A stretch of 64,000 nt of DNA from Actinomycetota bacterium (GTDB lineage Bacteria > Actinomycetota > Thermoleophilia > Solirubrobacterales > 70-9), in contig VAYN01000005.1 of the NCBI GenBank assembly GCA_005885405.1, forward strand, positions 82,583 to 146,582, in the 5' to 3' direction. Positions 8,379 to 17,618 of the stretch are shown piece after piece. Below the pieces are notes generated by a model, which was given only the letters and a program-made list of their open reading frames with translations, made no database searches and was not told the origin of the DNA. A program made the position numbers and the translations under genes. How positions within the stretch are numbered: the stretch's first letter is position 1; each line of letters begins with the position of its first letter.

Positions 8379-10222
8379 TCGTCCTTGCTGCCTTGTTTGG
8401 CGCGCGAACGCCCACGACCACCCCGGCGGCCACGGCTGCGTTTGCGCGAAGAGTCGGAGGATTCTAGCTGGGAGCCGTTCTCCTCGCCTCCTCCGGACCC
8501 GTTGGGGGAATCTCCCCCCAGCAGCGAGGCGATCGCCGCCGAACGCTCGACCTCGTCGATCCGCACCAGCTTGCGCTCGCCGACGAAGCGGCCGCCGCCG
8601 GTGACGCTGACGATGTAGGAGTCGATCCGGGCGACGGCGTCGTCGGCGTTGTACATGTGGGGCTCGTCGATCTTGACCAGCACCTCCTCGCCGACTTTGA
8701 ACGGCAGCGCCCGCTCCTCGATCTCGCTGCGGCTGCCGGACTCGATCAGCTCGAAGGTGTCGATCGGCAGCGCCTCGCCGCCCTCGAAGTGGAACCGCTT
8801 GCCGGTTTCCTCCTCGAGCTCGGTCAGACCGCTGTCGGGATCGGTCAGCTCGTGGGCGACTTTCGGGTTGACGCGCAGCAGGAAGGCCTCGGCGTCCGCC
8901 TTCTCGGCGGCGATGTCGCGCATCCTCGTCAGCCCTTCCAATGCGACGGTCTCGGCCGAGAGGACGACCCCCTCCCCGTGACAGGTGGGGCAGGGCGCCG
9001 TCAGGATCTCCCGCACCCCGTCAGTGACGTTCTGGCGGGTCATCTCGACCAGGCCCAGCGGTGAGACCTCGACCACGTAGCTCTTCGACTTGTCGGTGTC
9101 GAGCGCTTTGCGCATCGTTTTCAGGACCTTGTCGCGGTTGCTGGCCCGGGCCATGTCGATGAAGTCGATGACGATGATGCCGCCGATGTCGCGCAGCCGC
9201 AGCTGCCGCACCGCCTCCTCGGCCGCCTCGGTGTTGACTTTGGTGATCGTCTCCTCGAGGCCGCCTTTGCCGCGGCCGGTGAAGGAGCCGCTGTTGACGT
9301 CGATCACCGTCAGCGCCTCGGCGTAGTCAATGATCAGGTAGCCGCCGGAAGGCAGGTCGACGCGCCGGTTCAGGGTCGACTCGATCGCCTCGTTGACCTT
9401 CCATTTTTCGAACAGCGGCTTCGTGCCCTCGTAGAGCTCCACCCCGTCGACCAGCTCGGGGGCGGTGCGCTGGAAGAAGCTCGTCACCCGCTCGAACTGC
9501 TTCGGCGAGTCGATCACGGCCTTTTCGAACTCGTTGAGGAAGACGTCGCGCAGCACGCGGACCGAGAGGTCGGCCTCCTGGAAGACCAGGGACGGCGCCT
9601 TGGTCGACTCAGCCCGCCGCACCAGCACCTCGTTCAGCTTCTGCAGGTAGCCGATCTCGCGCACGAAGTCGGCTTTTTTCGCCCCGTGGGCGGCGGTGCG
9701 GACGATCAGCCCGCCCGGGCCTTTATAGGTGCGGTCGACCATCTTCCGCAGGCGGTCGCGCTCTTTGTCGGAGAGCCGGCGGCTGACGCCGACCCCGCTC
9801 CCCTGCGGCGCGTAGACGAGGTAGCGACCGGCGATCGAGAGGTTCATCGAGAGCCTCGCGCCCTTCGTCTTCAGCGGGTCCTTGACGACGGCGACCAGGA
9901 TCTCCTGGCCCGGCTTGATCAGCTCGTTGATGCGCCGGCCGCTGCCGCGGCCGCGCTTCGGCGCCTGTTCTCCGTTGGGGAGGACGATCTCGTCGACGTG
10001 GAGGAAGCCGTTTCGCTCGAGGCCGATGTCGACGAAGGCGGCCTCCATACCGGGAAGGACGTTGTCGACCTTCCCCTTGTAGATGTTGCCGACGATCGAA
10101 CGTCGGCCCCGCCGCTCTATGTAGAGCTCGGCCACATCGCGTTTGCCGCCCTTCTGCTTTGCCTCGAGGACGGCCACTCGGGTCTCGCCGCGCTCGGCGG
10201 AGACCAAAATCGTTTTTTTCAT
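8375..10222 (-). CDS. rng: Ribonuclease E/G family endoribonuclease
   Basis: A 615-residue RNase E/G. An S1 RNA-binding domain lies at about residues 35-125 (SIVGNIYKGKVDNVLPGMEAAFVDIG). The catalytic DNase-I-like domain carries the metal-binding Asp motifs TVIDVNSGSF and IVIDFIDM. The zinc-link motif CPTCHGEG follows near residue 415. After the catalytic core comes a TRAM/S1-like beta domain and an Arg/Ser/Gly-rich basic tail (SRKRSRGRRGGRGRSR), which probably binds RNA. It processes rRNA and mRNA. It is the first gene of rng-rplU-rpmA. Confidence 0.95.
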   Translation of the reverse strand: MKKTILVSAERGETRVAVLEAKQKGGKRDVAELYIERRGRRSIVGNIYKGKVDNVLPGMEAAFVDIGLERNGFLHVDEIVLPNGEQAPKRGRGSGRRINELIKPGQEILVAVVKDPLKTKGARLSMNLSIAGRYLVYAPQGSGVGVSRRLSDKERDRLRKMVDRTYKGPGGLIVRTAAHGAKKADFVREIGYLQKLNEVLVRRAESTKAPSLVFQEADLSVRVLRDVFLNEFEKAVIDSPKQFERVTSFFQRTAPELVDGVELYEGTKPLFEKWKVNEAIESTLNRRVDLPSGGYLIIDYAEALTVIDVNSGSFTGRGKGGLEETITKVNTEAAEEAVRQLRLRDIGGIIVIDFIDMARASNRDKVLKTMRKALDTDKSKSYVVEVSPLGLVEMTRQNVTDGVREILTAPCPTCHGEGVVLSAETVALEGLTRMRDIAAEKADAEAFLLRVNPKVAHELTDPDSGLTELEEETGKRFHFEGGEALPIDTFELIESGSRSEIEERALPFKVGEEVLVKIDEPHMYNADDAVARIDSYIVSVTGGGRFVGERKLVRIDEVERSAAIASLLGGDSPNGSGGGEENGSQLESSDSSRKRSRGRRGGRGRSRAKQGSKDE

Positions 10223-10276
10223 TTGTAAGTCAGCTCAGTTCGGTTAGGTACGCATCGCCGGATCTCTTTCCAGAGA

Positions 10277-11479
10277 TCACCAGGCGAACCTTCCCTTCTG
10301 GCTGAGATGCGCTTGGACGTTGATGCTCTGAAGAACTCCGATCGCCAGAAACGTAGCGAGGACGGAGGACCCTCCGTAGCTCATCAACGGCAGGGGAATC
10401 CCGGTGATCGGCATGATCCCGAGGTTCATCCCCACGTTGACGAAGGTCTGGAACAGCAGCGCGACGGCGATGCCGCCGGCTACCAGGGTTCCGTATGAGT
10501 TCTTCGAGAGCGTCGTTATCCGCAGCGCCCGCCAGAAGAGCAGGGCGTAAAGGGATAGGACGAACGCGTCTCCCATGAACCCGTAGCGCTCACCGATCAC
10601 CGCGAAGATGAAGTCGATGTGCCGCTCTGGGACGAAGTCGAGCCGCGTCTGGGTGGCTTTGTCGCCACGGCCGGACAACTGACCGGCGCCGGTGGCGATC
10701 ACTGATTGGTTCTGCTGGTAGCCCGCACCGCTTTGATGCTCGTCGGGGTTGAGGAAAGACGTCAGCCTTTCCTCCTGGTACCCCTTGAGGATCGGGGTCC
10801 CGACCGCCGGAGCGACGACCAGGACCAGCGCGATCAAGGCAACAAGCGCGCCGCCGATAACGGCGAAGTGCGTCCAGGGGACGCCTCCGAAGTACATGAC
10901 GGCAAGGGTGGCGACCACGTACACCAAGGAGGTGCCGAGGTCGGGTTGCAGGAAGACGAGGCCGGCCGGTGCAAGGCCGAGGCAGAGGTAGCGCACGGTG
11001 CGCTGGACCTCCGAGCCCCGCCGGGCGCCATCGATCACGAACCCGGCAAGCGCGAGCACAAGCAAGAGCTTGCCGAGCTCCGATGGCTGGAAGCTGAAGA
11101 AGGGAAGTTCGAAGGCGCGCCGGGAGCCGCGGGCGGCGAAGCCGAAGAAGAAAACGAGGGTGACGGTGGTGCAGAGGAAGGTGTAGATCCCGACCCGCAG
11201 CTCGCGGAAGCGCGAGTAGTCGATGCGGGTGAGGACGAACATTCCGACGATCCCGAGCAGGGCGTAGATCGTCTGCCGCTCGAGGAAGTAGTTGGGGTCA
11301 CCGGGGACGTCGTTCTGCGTCGCCTGCCCGAGCGTGAAGACGCTGAAGGCGATCAGGGCGACCGCGGCGATCGTCAGCGGCCAGTCCATGTGGGCGAGGC
11401 CGAGGCGCTCGCCGAGACCGACGTGGACGGCGAACGGCTCCGGCCGCGAGTTCCTGGTTCGGGTTGCGTAGGTGTTCAT
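10277..11479 (-). CDS. rodA: Rod-shape SEDS glycosyltransferase RodA
   Basis: A 400-residue SEDS protein with about ten membrane helices that polymerises lipid II during lateral wall growth with its cognate class B PBP. Conserved parts include QPSELGKL, LQPDLGTSLVY, the extracellular loop RLTSFLNPDEHQ-GAGYQ-NQS, GERYGFMGD and the C-terminal GIPLPLMSYGGSS. The start overlaps the mrdA stop (ATGA), coupling it to its partner PBP2. Confidence 0.96.
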   Translation of the reverse strand: MNTYATRTRNSRPEPFAVHVGLGERLGLAHMDWPLTIAAVALIAFSVFTLGQATQNDVPGDPNYFLERQTIYALLGIVGMFVLTRIDYSRFRELRVGIYTFLCTTVTLVFFFGFAARGSRRAFELPFFSFQPSELGKLLLVLALAGFVIDGARRGSEVQRTVRYLCLGLAPAGLVFLQPDLGTSLVYVVATLAVMYFGGVPWTHFAVIGGALVALIALVLVVAPAVGTPILKGYQEERLTSFLNPDEHQSGAGYQQNQSVIATGAGQLSGRGDKATQTRLDFVPERHIDFIFAVIGERYGFMGDAFVLSLYALLFWRALRITTLSKNSYGTLVAGGIAVALLFQTFVNVGMNLGIMPITGIPLPLMSYGGSSVLATFLAIGVLQSINVQAHLSQKGRFAW

Positions 11480-13332
11480 TCAGCGCCACCGCCGCTCGAG
11501 ACTGCCGAGGCCTGTTTGTCGTAGATGGCTTCGAGGATGTCGAGGACGACGGGGGCTGCGGATTCGGCTCCGAAGCCGCCTTCCTCGACGGTGGCAATAG
11601 TCACGATACGCGGGTTGGGGTACGGGGAGAGCGCCGCGAACCAGGATTGGTCGGCGTGGTCATCACGTTCTGCGGTCCCGGTCTTGCCCGCGATCTCGAT
11701 CGGGAAGCCACCGAAAACGCCGGCGGCGGTGCCGTCGCCTTCTTGCGCGGCGGCGTGAAGGCCTTCGAGGATCGCGGTGCGAAAGCCGGGGTCGATGTGG
11801 ATCTTGCGCTGCGGCTTGAACTTGAATTCCTTCAGCACCCGCCCCGCCGCGTCCTCGACTTCCAGCCCCACATGCGGGGTCGGGATCGTGCCGCCGTTGC
11901 CGAGGGCCGCGTAGGCCAGCGCCATCTGCAGCGGGTTGGTCTGTAGATCGCCCTGGCCGGTCGCAAGCTGGATGTTGTCGCCGGCCGACCAAGGGCGATC
12001 GGTCAACTTTTCCTTGAAGAGCTGGTTGCGCCACTGCTTGTCCGGCAGCAGGGTTTCGCCTTCCTCCGGCAGGTCGAGCCCCGCCGGCCGGCCGATCCCG
12101 AGTTTGTGCGCCCATTCCTGCAGCTCGTTCGTCTTCCACATGTCGAGACCGAGCAGGTAGAAGTAGACGTCGGAGGAGACCTGGAGGGCGCGCCGCAGTT
12201 CGACCGCGCCGTGGGCGACCCCGCCGGCGTTTTCAAAGGTGTCGGTGCCGACTTCGATCTGGCCGTTGTCCTGGACCACCGTGTCCGGCGTGATCTGGCC
12301 GTTTTCGAGCGCCGCCAGGGCGGTGATGATCTTGAAGATCGATCCCGTCGGATAGGCGCCTTCGGTCGCGCGGTTGACCAGCGGCGCCAGGACCGGGTCG
12401 CGGTAGAGCTGGTCGACCTGCGCCTGGCTCGGTTCGATCAGTTCGCTCGGGTCAAAGGTCGGGTTCGAGCCCATCGCGAGGATTTCACCGTTGTCGATGT
12501 TCATCGAGATGAACGCCCCCGGCAGACCGCGGGCGCCGAGCCCGCCTTCGCCGGCAGCCTGGACCTCGCCGTCGATCGTCAGCTTCAGGTTGTTCCCCGG
12601 CGTCGGTGGTTCGGAGACCAGCTGGCCGCCCGGGGTCGGCTCCCCCAGCGCGTTGACCTGGATCCGGGTGTGGCCCGGGTCGCCGCGAAGGAACTTGTCA
12701 TAGGAGTACTCGACCCCGCCTTTGCCGACTTCATCACCGGGTTCCAGGTCCTTGAATTCGGGTTCCTTCAGCTCCTCCTTGTCGACCTCGCCGACGCTGC
12801 CGACCAGGTGGGCGGCGCGGGTTCCGTCGGGGTAGTTGCGGACGAAGACCCGCTCCACCGAGACGCCGGGGAACTCCTCCTGGTTCTCTTCGATGTAGGC
12901 GATCAGCTCGAAGCCGACGTCGCGCCGCAGCGTCACCGGGGCGCCGGCGGCGACTTCTTCCTCTTCGGCGATCGTCCGGCGGACCTTGCGCAGGGACATG
13001 TGCGCCAGCTCCCCCAGCCGCGCCAGCTCGGCCTTTTCCTCGGCCGGGTCTTCGGGCAGTTTCGTGGTGTTGAGCTGCAGCGCCAGGCTGGCCCGGTTGT
13101 CGACCAGGACTTCGCCGTTGCGGTCGAGGATGTCGCCACGCGGGGCGATCACTTTGATCTCGCGGGTGCGGTTGTTCTGCGCCTCGGCCAGGTACTCGTC
13201 GCCGGAGAGCACCTGCAGGTTCCAGAGCCGGAAGAAGAGAACCGCGAAGAGGACGGCGCCGACGCCGCCGGCGACCGCCACCCGCAGCGAGAGGCGGCTG
13301 CCCTGGGGTTTCGAGTCGTTGCGCAGATACAT
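11476..13332 (-). CDS. mrdA: Penicillin-binding protein 2 (class B transpeptidase)
   Basis: A 618-residue elongasome transpeptidase. It has one N-terminal membrane anchor (AVAGGVGAVLFAVLFFRLW) and a pedestal/dimerisation domain beginning ARGDILDRNGEVLVDN. The transpeptidase domain has YPTGSIFKIITAL (SxxK nucleophile), the SSD motif (LQVSSDVYFY) and IAGKTGTAE (KTG box). The insertion KELKEPEFKDLEPGDEVGKGGVEYSYDK is typical of PBP2. It sits between mreD (4-base gap) and rodA (4-base overlap). Confidence 0.96.
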   Translation of the reverse strand: MYLRNDSKPQGSRLSLRVAVAGGVGAVLFAVLFFRLWNLQVLSGDEYLAEAQNNRTREIKVIAPRGDILDRNGEVLVDNRASLALQLNTTKLPEDPAEEKAELARLGELAHMSLRKVRRTIAEEEEVAAGAPVTLRRDVGFELIAYIEENQEEFPGVSVERVFVRNYPDGTRAAHLVGSVGEVDKEELKEPEFKDLEPGDEVGKGGVEYSYDKFLRGDPGHTRIQVNALGEPTPGGQLVSEPPTPGNNLKLTIDGEVQAAGEGGLGARGLPGAFISMNIDNGEILAMGSNPTFDPSELIEPSQAQVDQLYRDPVLAPLVNRATEGAYPTGSIFKIITALAALENGQITPDTVVQDNGQIEVGTDTFENAGGVAHGAVELRRALQVSSDVYFYLLGLDMWKTNELQEWAHKLGIGRPAGLDLPEEGETLLPDKQWRNQLFKEKLTDRPWSAGDNIQLATGQGDLQTNPLQMALAYAALGNGGTIPTPHVGLEVEDAAGRVLKEFKFKPQRKIHIDPGFRTAILEGLHAAAQEGDGTAAGVFGGFPIEIAGKTGTAERDDHADQSWFAALSPYPNPRIVTIATVEEGGFGAESAAPVVLDILEAIYDKQASAVSSGGGAE

Positions 13333-13336
13333 GGTC

Positions 13337-13885
13337 TTAGGTTCCCAACACGGTCGGGCGGCGATTGCGTCGCAGCGCCGGCTCCTCGACCAGGGCCGGG
13401 CGCAGCGCCCGCCTGACGCCGATGTAGATCGCCCAGCCGGCGAAGAAGGCGAAGACGCTCTTCACCAGCATGTCGCGGATCACGAGCGTGCTGACGGGGG
13501 CGTCGATCCCGAGCATCAACTCGACGGCGCCGAATCCGAGCTCGGCGAACAGGGTCAGTCCCATGCAGAGGAGCGGCGGCACCAGCACGCTGTGGATCTC
13601 GAAGCGCTCGCGGAAGAGGCCGGCGAGGTAGCCGGTCGCGAGGAGGACGAGCGAGCCGCCACCGAGCGGCACGATCAGCAGGCAGTCGAGCAGGAAGCCG
13701 GCGGAGAAGCCGCAGACGGCGCCGGTAAGGGAGCCGCCGAGCAGCCCGAGGACGACGATCAGCGCCGGCAGCAGATCGGGGCTGACGTGGAAGATCGAGA
13801 CCTGGGAGAAGAAGGTCAGCTGCAGGATTACGCCGCCGACGACGATCGCGACCAGGCGGGCGAGGATGTTCGGGGTGAGGATCAC
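13337..13885 (-). CDS. mreD: Rod-shape-determining protein MreD
   Basis: A 182-residue protein with five or six hydrophobic segments and little else conserved, as expected of MreD, a membrane component of the elongasome that contacts MreC. Identity rests mainly on position between mreC and mrdA plus topology. The GTG start overlaps the mreC stop (GTGA). Confidence 0.9.
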   Translation of the reverse strand: MILTPNILARLVAIVVGGVILQLTFFSQVSIFHVSPDLLPALIVVLGLLGGSLTGAVCGFSAGFLLDCLLIVPLGGGSLVLLATGYLAGLFRERFEIHSVLVPPLLCMGLTLFAELGFGAVELMLGIDAPVSTLVIRDMLVKSVFAFFAGWAIYIGVRRALRPALVEEPALRRNRRPTVLGT

Positions 13886-14730
13886 CCGCGCGAGCCCCCG
13901 GTCAGAACCTGGACCAGGTCGAGGTTGCGGAGGTCCGCGTAGGGCTTGATGTGGACCTGCTGCTGGGCCTCTTGCTCGACCAGCGGTGCTTCTACGACTT
14001 CACCGATCGGCAGGTTCGGCGGGTATCCGGATTCGTAGCCGATCGCGCGGAAGCCGGAGGTGACGACCGACTGGCCTTTGCCGACCAGCTTTTCGCTGGC
14101 GAGGAAGTCGAGGACGAGGTCTTCGGGGTCGCCGACCGAGGGTTTCAGCAGCCCCTGGGTCCCGCTCGGGACGAGCTTGGCCGTAACCGCGCTGGAGTGG
14201 TCGACGATCAGGGTCACCCGGGCGGTGCCGCCGGTTACCGCGGCGACGGTGCCGACGAGGCCGTCGCCGTTAACGACCGGATCGTCGACCCCGACGCCGT
14301 CGCCGGAGCCGACGTCGATCGTGACGTCGGAGAACCAGACGGTCGGAGAGCGAGAGATGACGCGGCCGGTCACCGGCGTGTAGCCACCGGGGATGGCGCC
14401 GCTGTTGTCGAGCCCCAGCAGTTTCCGCAGCTGCTCGTTTTCGGCCAGCGCCGCCTTCGCCCCGACCGCCTGCTTACGGGCGACTTCCAGTTCGGAGTGC
14501 AACTGCTCGTTGCGCCCCTTCGCGTCGAACGTCTCGTCGAACCAGTTGACCATGTCGCGCGCCGGCTTCAGGGCGCGATCGGCGACGGAGACGAGGGGGC
14601 TAAAGATGGTGCTGACGCCGCGCTGCATCCCGTCATTGCCCTGCTGGTAGGTGATCGTGAGCAGAGCGAACGAGCCGACTATCAGCAGCGCGAGGACCGC
14701 CCTACGGCGGCGTACTTGCTTTCGATACAC
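13882..14730 (-). CDS. mreC: Rod-shape-determining protein MreC
   Basis: A 282-residue bitopic protein: an N-terminal membrane helix (AVLALLIVGSFALLTITY), a coiled coil with ENEQLRKLLGLD near residue 85 (typical MreC), then a periplasm-facing double beta-barrel with VNGDGLVGTV and NLPIGEVV motifs. It scaffolds PBP2/RodA. It starts GTG, 33 bases after the mreB stop. Confidence 0.95.
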   Translation of the reverse strand: MYRKQVRRRRAVLALLIVGSFALLTITYQQGNDGMQRGVSTIFSPLVSVADRALKPARDMVNWFDETFDAKGRNEQLHSELEVARKQAVGAKAALAENEQLRKLLGLDNSGAIPGGYTPVTGRVISRSPTVWFSDVTIDVGSGDGVGVDDPVVNGDGLVGTVAAVTGGTARVTLIVDHSSAVTAKLVPSGTQGLLKPSVGDPEDLVLDFLASEKLVGKGQSVVTSGFRAIGYESGYPPNLPIGEVVEAPLVEQEAQQQVHIKPYADLRNLDLVQVLTGGSRG

Positions 14731-14763
14731 GTTCTAGACCTAAGTTCGTTCGCATGGCGGTGG

Positions 14764-15807
14764 CTAACGCCGGGGCCGCGCTCCGTTGTTCTTGCCGGCG
14801 CGGTGGATCGTCTCGACCTCCTCGAGCGAGATGCCCGAGCCGACCGCCACGCACGTCAACGGCGACTCTGCCAGTTGGCAGGGCATCTGGCACTCGTCGC
14901 GCAGGCGCTGCTCCAGTCCTTGCAGGAGGGCGCCGCCCCCGGCCAGGGTGATGCCGCGGTCCATGATGTCACCCGCGAGCTCCGGGGGAGTGCGGTCGAG
15001 AGTCTCCTTGACCGCGGCGACGACATGGCTGACGGGCTCCTCGAGGGCGCCTCGCACCTCCTCGGAAGTGAGTTCGATCGTCTTCGGCAACCCGGAAACG
15101 AGATCGCGACCACGGATCTCGGTTCGGATCTCTTTCGGCAGCGGTGAGGCCGAGCCGGCCTCGAGCTTGACCGCCTCGGCGGTCTGAGCGCCGATCGCCA
15201 GTTTGTATTCGCGCTTGCAGTGGCTGACGATCGCTTCGTCGAGCTCGTCGCCGCCGACCCGGATCGACTGCGAGACGACGATGCCGCCGAGGCTGATCAC
15301 CGCCACCTCGGTCGTGCCGCCGCCGACGTCGACGACCATCGACCCGGTCGGCTCGGCGACCGGCAGGCCGGCGCCGATCGCCGCCGCCATCGGCTCCTCG
15401 ATCAGATAGGCCTGGCGGGCGCCGGCGGAGAGGCAGGCCTCCTCCACCGCCCGCTTCTCCACCCCGGTCACTCCGGAGGGAACGCAGACGACGACCCGGG
15501 GATGGGCGAAGCGATTGGAGTGGACCGAGGCGATGAAGTGCCGGAGCATCTGCTCGGCGACGTCGAAGTCGGCGATGACGCCGTCCTTCAGTGGCCGGAT
15601 CGCCGTGATCGTCCCCGGCGTGCGGCCGAGCATCCGCTTCGCTTCGGCCCCGACGGCATGGACCTGACCGCTGACCGAGTCGATCGCCACCACCGAGGGC
15701 TCGGAGAGGACGATGCCGCGACCGCGGACGTAGACGAGGGTGTTGGCGGTGCCGAGGTCGACGGCCATATCGCGGCCCCCGATTCCGATCTTGGCGAGGA
15801 AGCCCAT
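14764..15807 (-). CDS. mreB: Actin-like cell-shape protein MreB
   Basis: A 347-residue actin homologue that directs side-wall synthesis. I use the ATG at 15807 ([23 protein letters not shown]); the track ORF adds 67 residues of non-homologous upstream sequence. It shows the phosphate-1 motif [11 protein letters not shown], phosphate-2 [15 protein letters not shown] and adenosine motif [15 protein letters not shown] cluster of mreB-mreC-mreD-mrdA-rodA suggests a rod-shaped cell, notable because many actinobacteria lack mreB. Confidence 0.97.
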   Translation of the reverse strand: MGFLAKIGIGGRDMAVDLGTANTLVYVRGRGIVLSEPSVVAIDSVSGQVHAVGAEAKRMLGRTPGTITAIRPLKDGVIADFDVAEQMLRHFIASVHSNRFAHPRVVVCVPSGVTGVEKRAVEEACLSAGARQAYLIEEPMAAAIGAGLPVAEPTGSMVVDVGGGTTEVAVISLGGIVVSQSIRVGGDELDEAIVSHCKREYKLAIGAQTAEAVKLEAGSASPLPKEIRTEIRGRDLVSGLPKTIELTSEEVRGALEEPVSHVVAAVKETLDRTPPELAGDIMDRGITLAGGGALLQGLEQRLRDECQMPCQLAESPLTCVAVGSGISLEEVETIHRAGKNNGARPRR

Positions 15808-15856
15808 TGACAGGGCCGATGATGGCAAACGCGTCTTAGCGTTCTGTGAGCCCCAT

Positions 15857-16402
15857 TTAGGCGCGCTCGAACAACTCCGGAGCCAGCTCAGCCAGCAACC
15901 CGACCGGCAGCCCAACCACGTTAGAAACACTCCCCTCAACCCGCTCCACCAAGCTAGATCCAAGCGTCTGAATCGCATACCCCCCGGATCGCCCCTCCCA
16001 CTCCCCAAACCGAACGTACCGCTCCTTTTCAGCCTCGCTCAACTCCTTGAAGACCACCGTCGTCTTCTCAACCCCAACCCGCTCTTCTCCATCCGCAACA
16101 ACAACGAGCCCACTCATAACCGTATGAGCCCGCCCACTCATCCGATCCAAATACGCCCGAGCCTCATCCTGATCCGCCGGCTTACCAAGCACGACGTCAT
16201 CCAGAACCACGTCGGTGTCGCAGGCAATGACGAAGTCGCCCTCCACCGCCCTCGCCTTAGAGAGCGCGTTCAAGCGAACCAACTCTTCAGCGTCTCCGCT
16301 AGTCAGCTCCTCAACGCCAGGAACAACGACGTCGAACTCCAACCCAAGCTTCTGCAGGATCTCCCGCCGCTGCGGAGACCCAGATGCAAGCGTGACCCTC
16401 AG
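15857..16402 (-). CDS. maf: Maf-like nucleotide pyrophosphatase, apparent CTG start
   Basis: A Maf/YhdE-family pyrophosphatase for non-canonical or pyrimidine dNTPs. The track start at 16342 (TTG) removes the family's N-terminal signature; the same frame upstream reads [20 protein letters not shown], matching the expected (S/A)SxSPRRxxLL motif. Between the in-frame TGA and this motif there is no ATG, GTG or TTG; the only near-cognate codon in place is a CTG at 16402, in a CTGA overlap with the ndk stop. Other motifs are [12 protein letters not shown] and [11 protein letters not shown]. With CTG the protein has 181 residues. Third-position base use is less G/C-rich than in neighbours. Confidence 0.88.
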   Translation of the reverse strand: MRVTLASGSPQRREILQKLGLEFDVVVPGVEELTSGDAEELVRLNALSKARAVEGDFVIACDTDVVLDDVVLGKPADQDEARAYLDRMSGRAHTVMSGLVVVADGEERVGVEKTTVVFKELSEAEKERYVRFGEWEGRSGGYAIQTLGSSLVERVEGSVSNVVGLPVGLLAELAPELFERA

Positions 16403-16806
16403 GACAGCTCTGGGAACCAGATCCCGATCTCACGCTCAGCCGACTCATCCGAATCGGACCCATGAACCATGTTGAAGGTCACCTCAAGCGCGAAGTCCCC
16501 ACGAATCGAACCGGGAGCCGCCTCGACCGGATTAGTAGCCCCGATCAACTGCCGCGCCGCCTTCACCGCTTCGGGCCCCTCCAGCACCATCGCGACCAGC
16601 GTCCCACCGGTAATGAACGAAACGAGCTCGCCGAAGAACGGCTTGTCGGTGTGCTCGGCGTAGTGCTGGTTAGCGATCGACTCGTCGGCGCGCATCGTCT
16701 TCAGGGCGGCGATTCGCAGCCCCTTGCGCTCAAAGCGGGCGATCACCTCTCCGGTCAGGGCGCGTTCGAAGGCGTCAGGCTTGACGAGGATCAGCGTCCG
16801 GCTCAC
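16399..16806 (-). CDS. ndk: Nucleoside diphosphate kinase
   Basis: A 135-residue kinase that transfers the gamma-phosphate between nucleoside triphosphates and diphosphates through a phospho-His. The active-site sequence is [16 protein letters not shown]. The start is the GTG at 16806 ([17 protein letters not shown]); the track start at 16956 only reads through the preceding gene in another frame. It overlaps the zinc-ribbon gene by 32 bases and overlaps maf by 4 bases. Confidence 0.96.
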   Translation of the reverse strand: MSRTLILVKPDAFERALTGEVIARFERKGLRIAALKTMRADESIANQHYAEHTDKPFFGELVSFITGGTLVAMVLEGPEAVKAARQLIGATNPVEAAPGSIRGDFALEVTFNMVHGSDSDESAEREIGIWFPELS

Positions 16807-17401
16807 GGCGGGGGCTCCTTTGCTCTTTGGTTGGCTGTGCCCCTTGGTCCGCCTCCGGCGGCGCTTTCCTGCGGCGCGGCTGCGCTTGGCGTTGCTGCTG
16901 CGGCTGCGCCTGGCGCTCTTCGGGGTCTCTACGTTTGCGGCGCGGCCGCTCGCCACCGCCGCCGAGGCTCGTCTCGCAGAAGGGGCAGAGGCCCCAGCGC
17001 GGGTCGACCGGCTTGCCGCAGGTCGGACAAGGATCCTTGAGCCGGCGCTGGCAGTTGGGGCAGCGCAGGTAGCTTTTCTCGATCGGGTACTCGCAGTTGG
17101 GGCAGGACTGGTCCTCCAGCTGCCGCACCCGCAGCTCCGCCGCTTTGATCTCCAGCTCGCGCTCGTGCGCGTCCTCCAGGTACTCCGGCGGGCGGACGAT
17201 CGCGTAGACGGCGGTGCCGATGAAGGGGAAGAAGGAGGCGACGGTCGCGCAGGCGACCAGGAACGGGTCGGAGATCCGGCGGCGGGCGTCGAGGTAGGTG
17301 TAGACGATCAGCGCCAGCCAGAGCACGACCAGCATCAGCAGGAAGAGGGTGGCGACCAAATTGAGGCCGTCGTTGGTGATGCCGAAGATCGCTAGGGGCA
17401 T
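16775..17401 (-). CDS. Membrane-anchored double zinc-ribbon protein
   Basis: A 208-residue protein of unknown function. Residues 1-70 contain two membrane helices ([23 protein letters not shown] and a second around [23 protein letters not shown]). A short helical linker follows, then zinc-ribbon pairs CPNC...CPNC and CPTC...CPFC at about residues 100-145, like DZANK-type ribbons. The last 55 residues are a highly basic, Gln/Arg/Pro-rich disordered tail. Conserved in actinobacteria next to ndk/folC as far as I recall, but with no assigned role. Confidence 0.85.
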   Translation of the reverse strand: MPLAIFGITNDGLNLVATLFLLMLVVLWLALIVYTYLDARRRISDPFLVACATVASFFPFIGTAVYAIVRPPEYLEDAHERELEIKAAELRVRQLEDQSCPNCEYPIEKSYLRCPNCQRRLKDPCPTCGKPVDPRWGLCPFCETSLGGGGERPRRKRRDPEERQAQPQQQRQAQPRRRKAPPEADQGAQPTKEQRSPRREPDADPRQA

Positions 17402-17474
17402 AAGTAGAAAAGGGGGTTGCGGACGCCGCGGGGGCGGCAGTCTACTTCGCCGTTGCCGACGTCAACCCTGTTCT

Positions 17475-17600
17475 TTAGAGAAACAGCCTTCCGAACAGGT
17501 AGCCGACTCCGAAGAAGACGAGGATCACGATCGCCACCACAGCCGCGACCAACCCCATCATCGAGAGCAATTCGGCACCGGCGCTGCGAGGGCGATCCAT
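17475..17600 (-). CDS. 41-residue membrane protein
   Basis: A small ORF not in the track. Reading from ATG at 17600 gives MDRPRSAGAELLSMMG, then one transmembrane helix (LVAAVVAIVILVFFGVGYLF) and a short GRLFL end before TAA. A GAGG ribosome-binding sequence lies 8 bases upstream. It starts 18 bases after the folC stop and precedes the zinc-ribbon gene in the same direction, so it probably belongs to the folC-ndk-maf transcription unit. Function unknown. Confidence 0.72.
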   Translation of the reverse strand: MDRPRSAGAELLSMMGLVAAVVAIVILVFFGVGYLFGRLFL

Positions 17601-17618
17601 GGCCGAATCCTCGCATAG

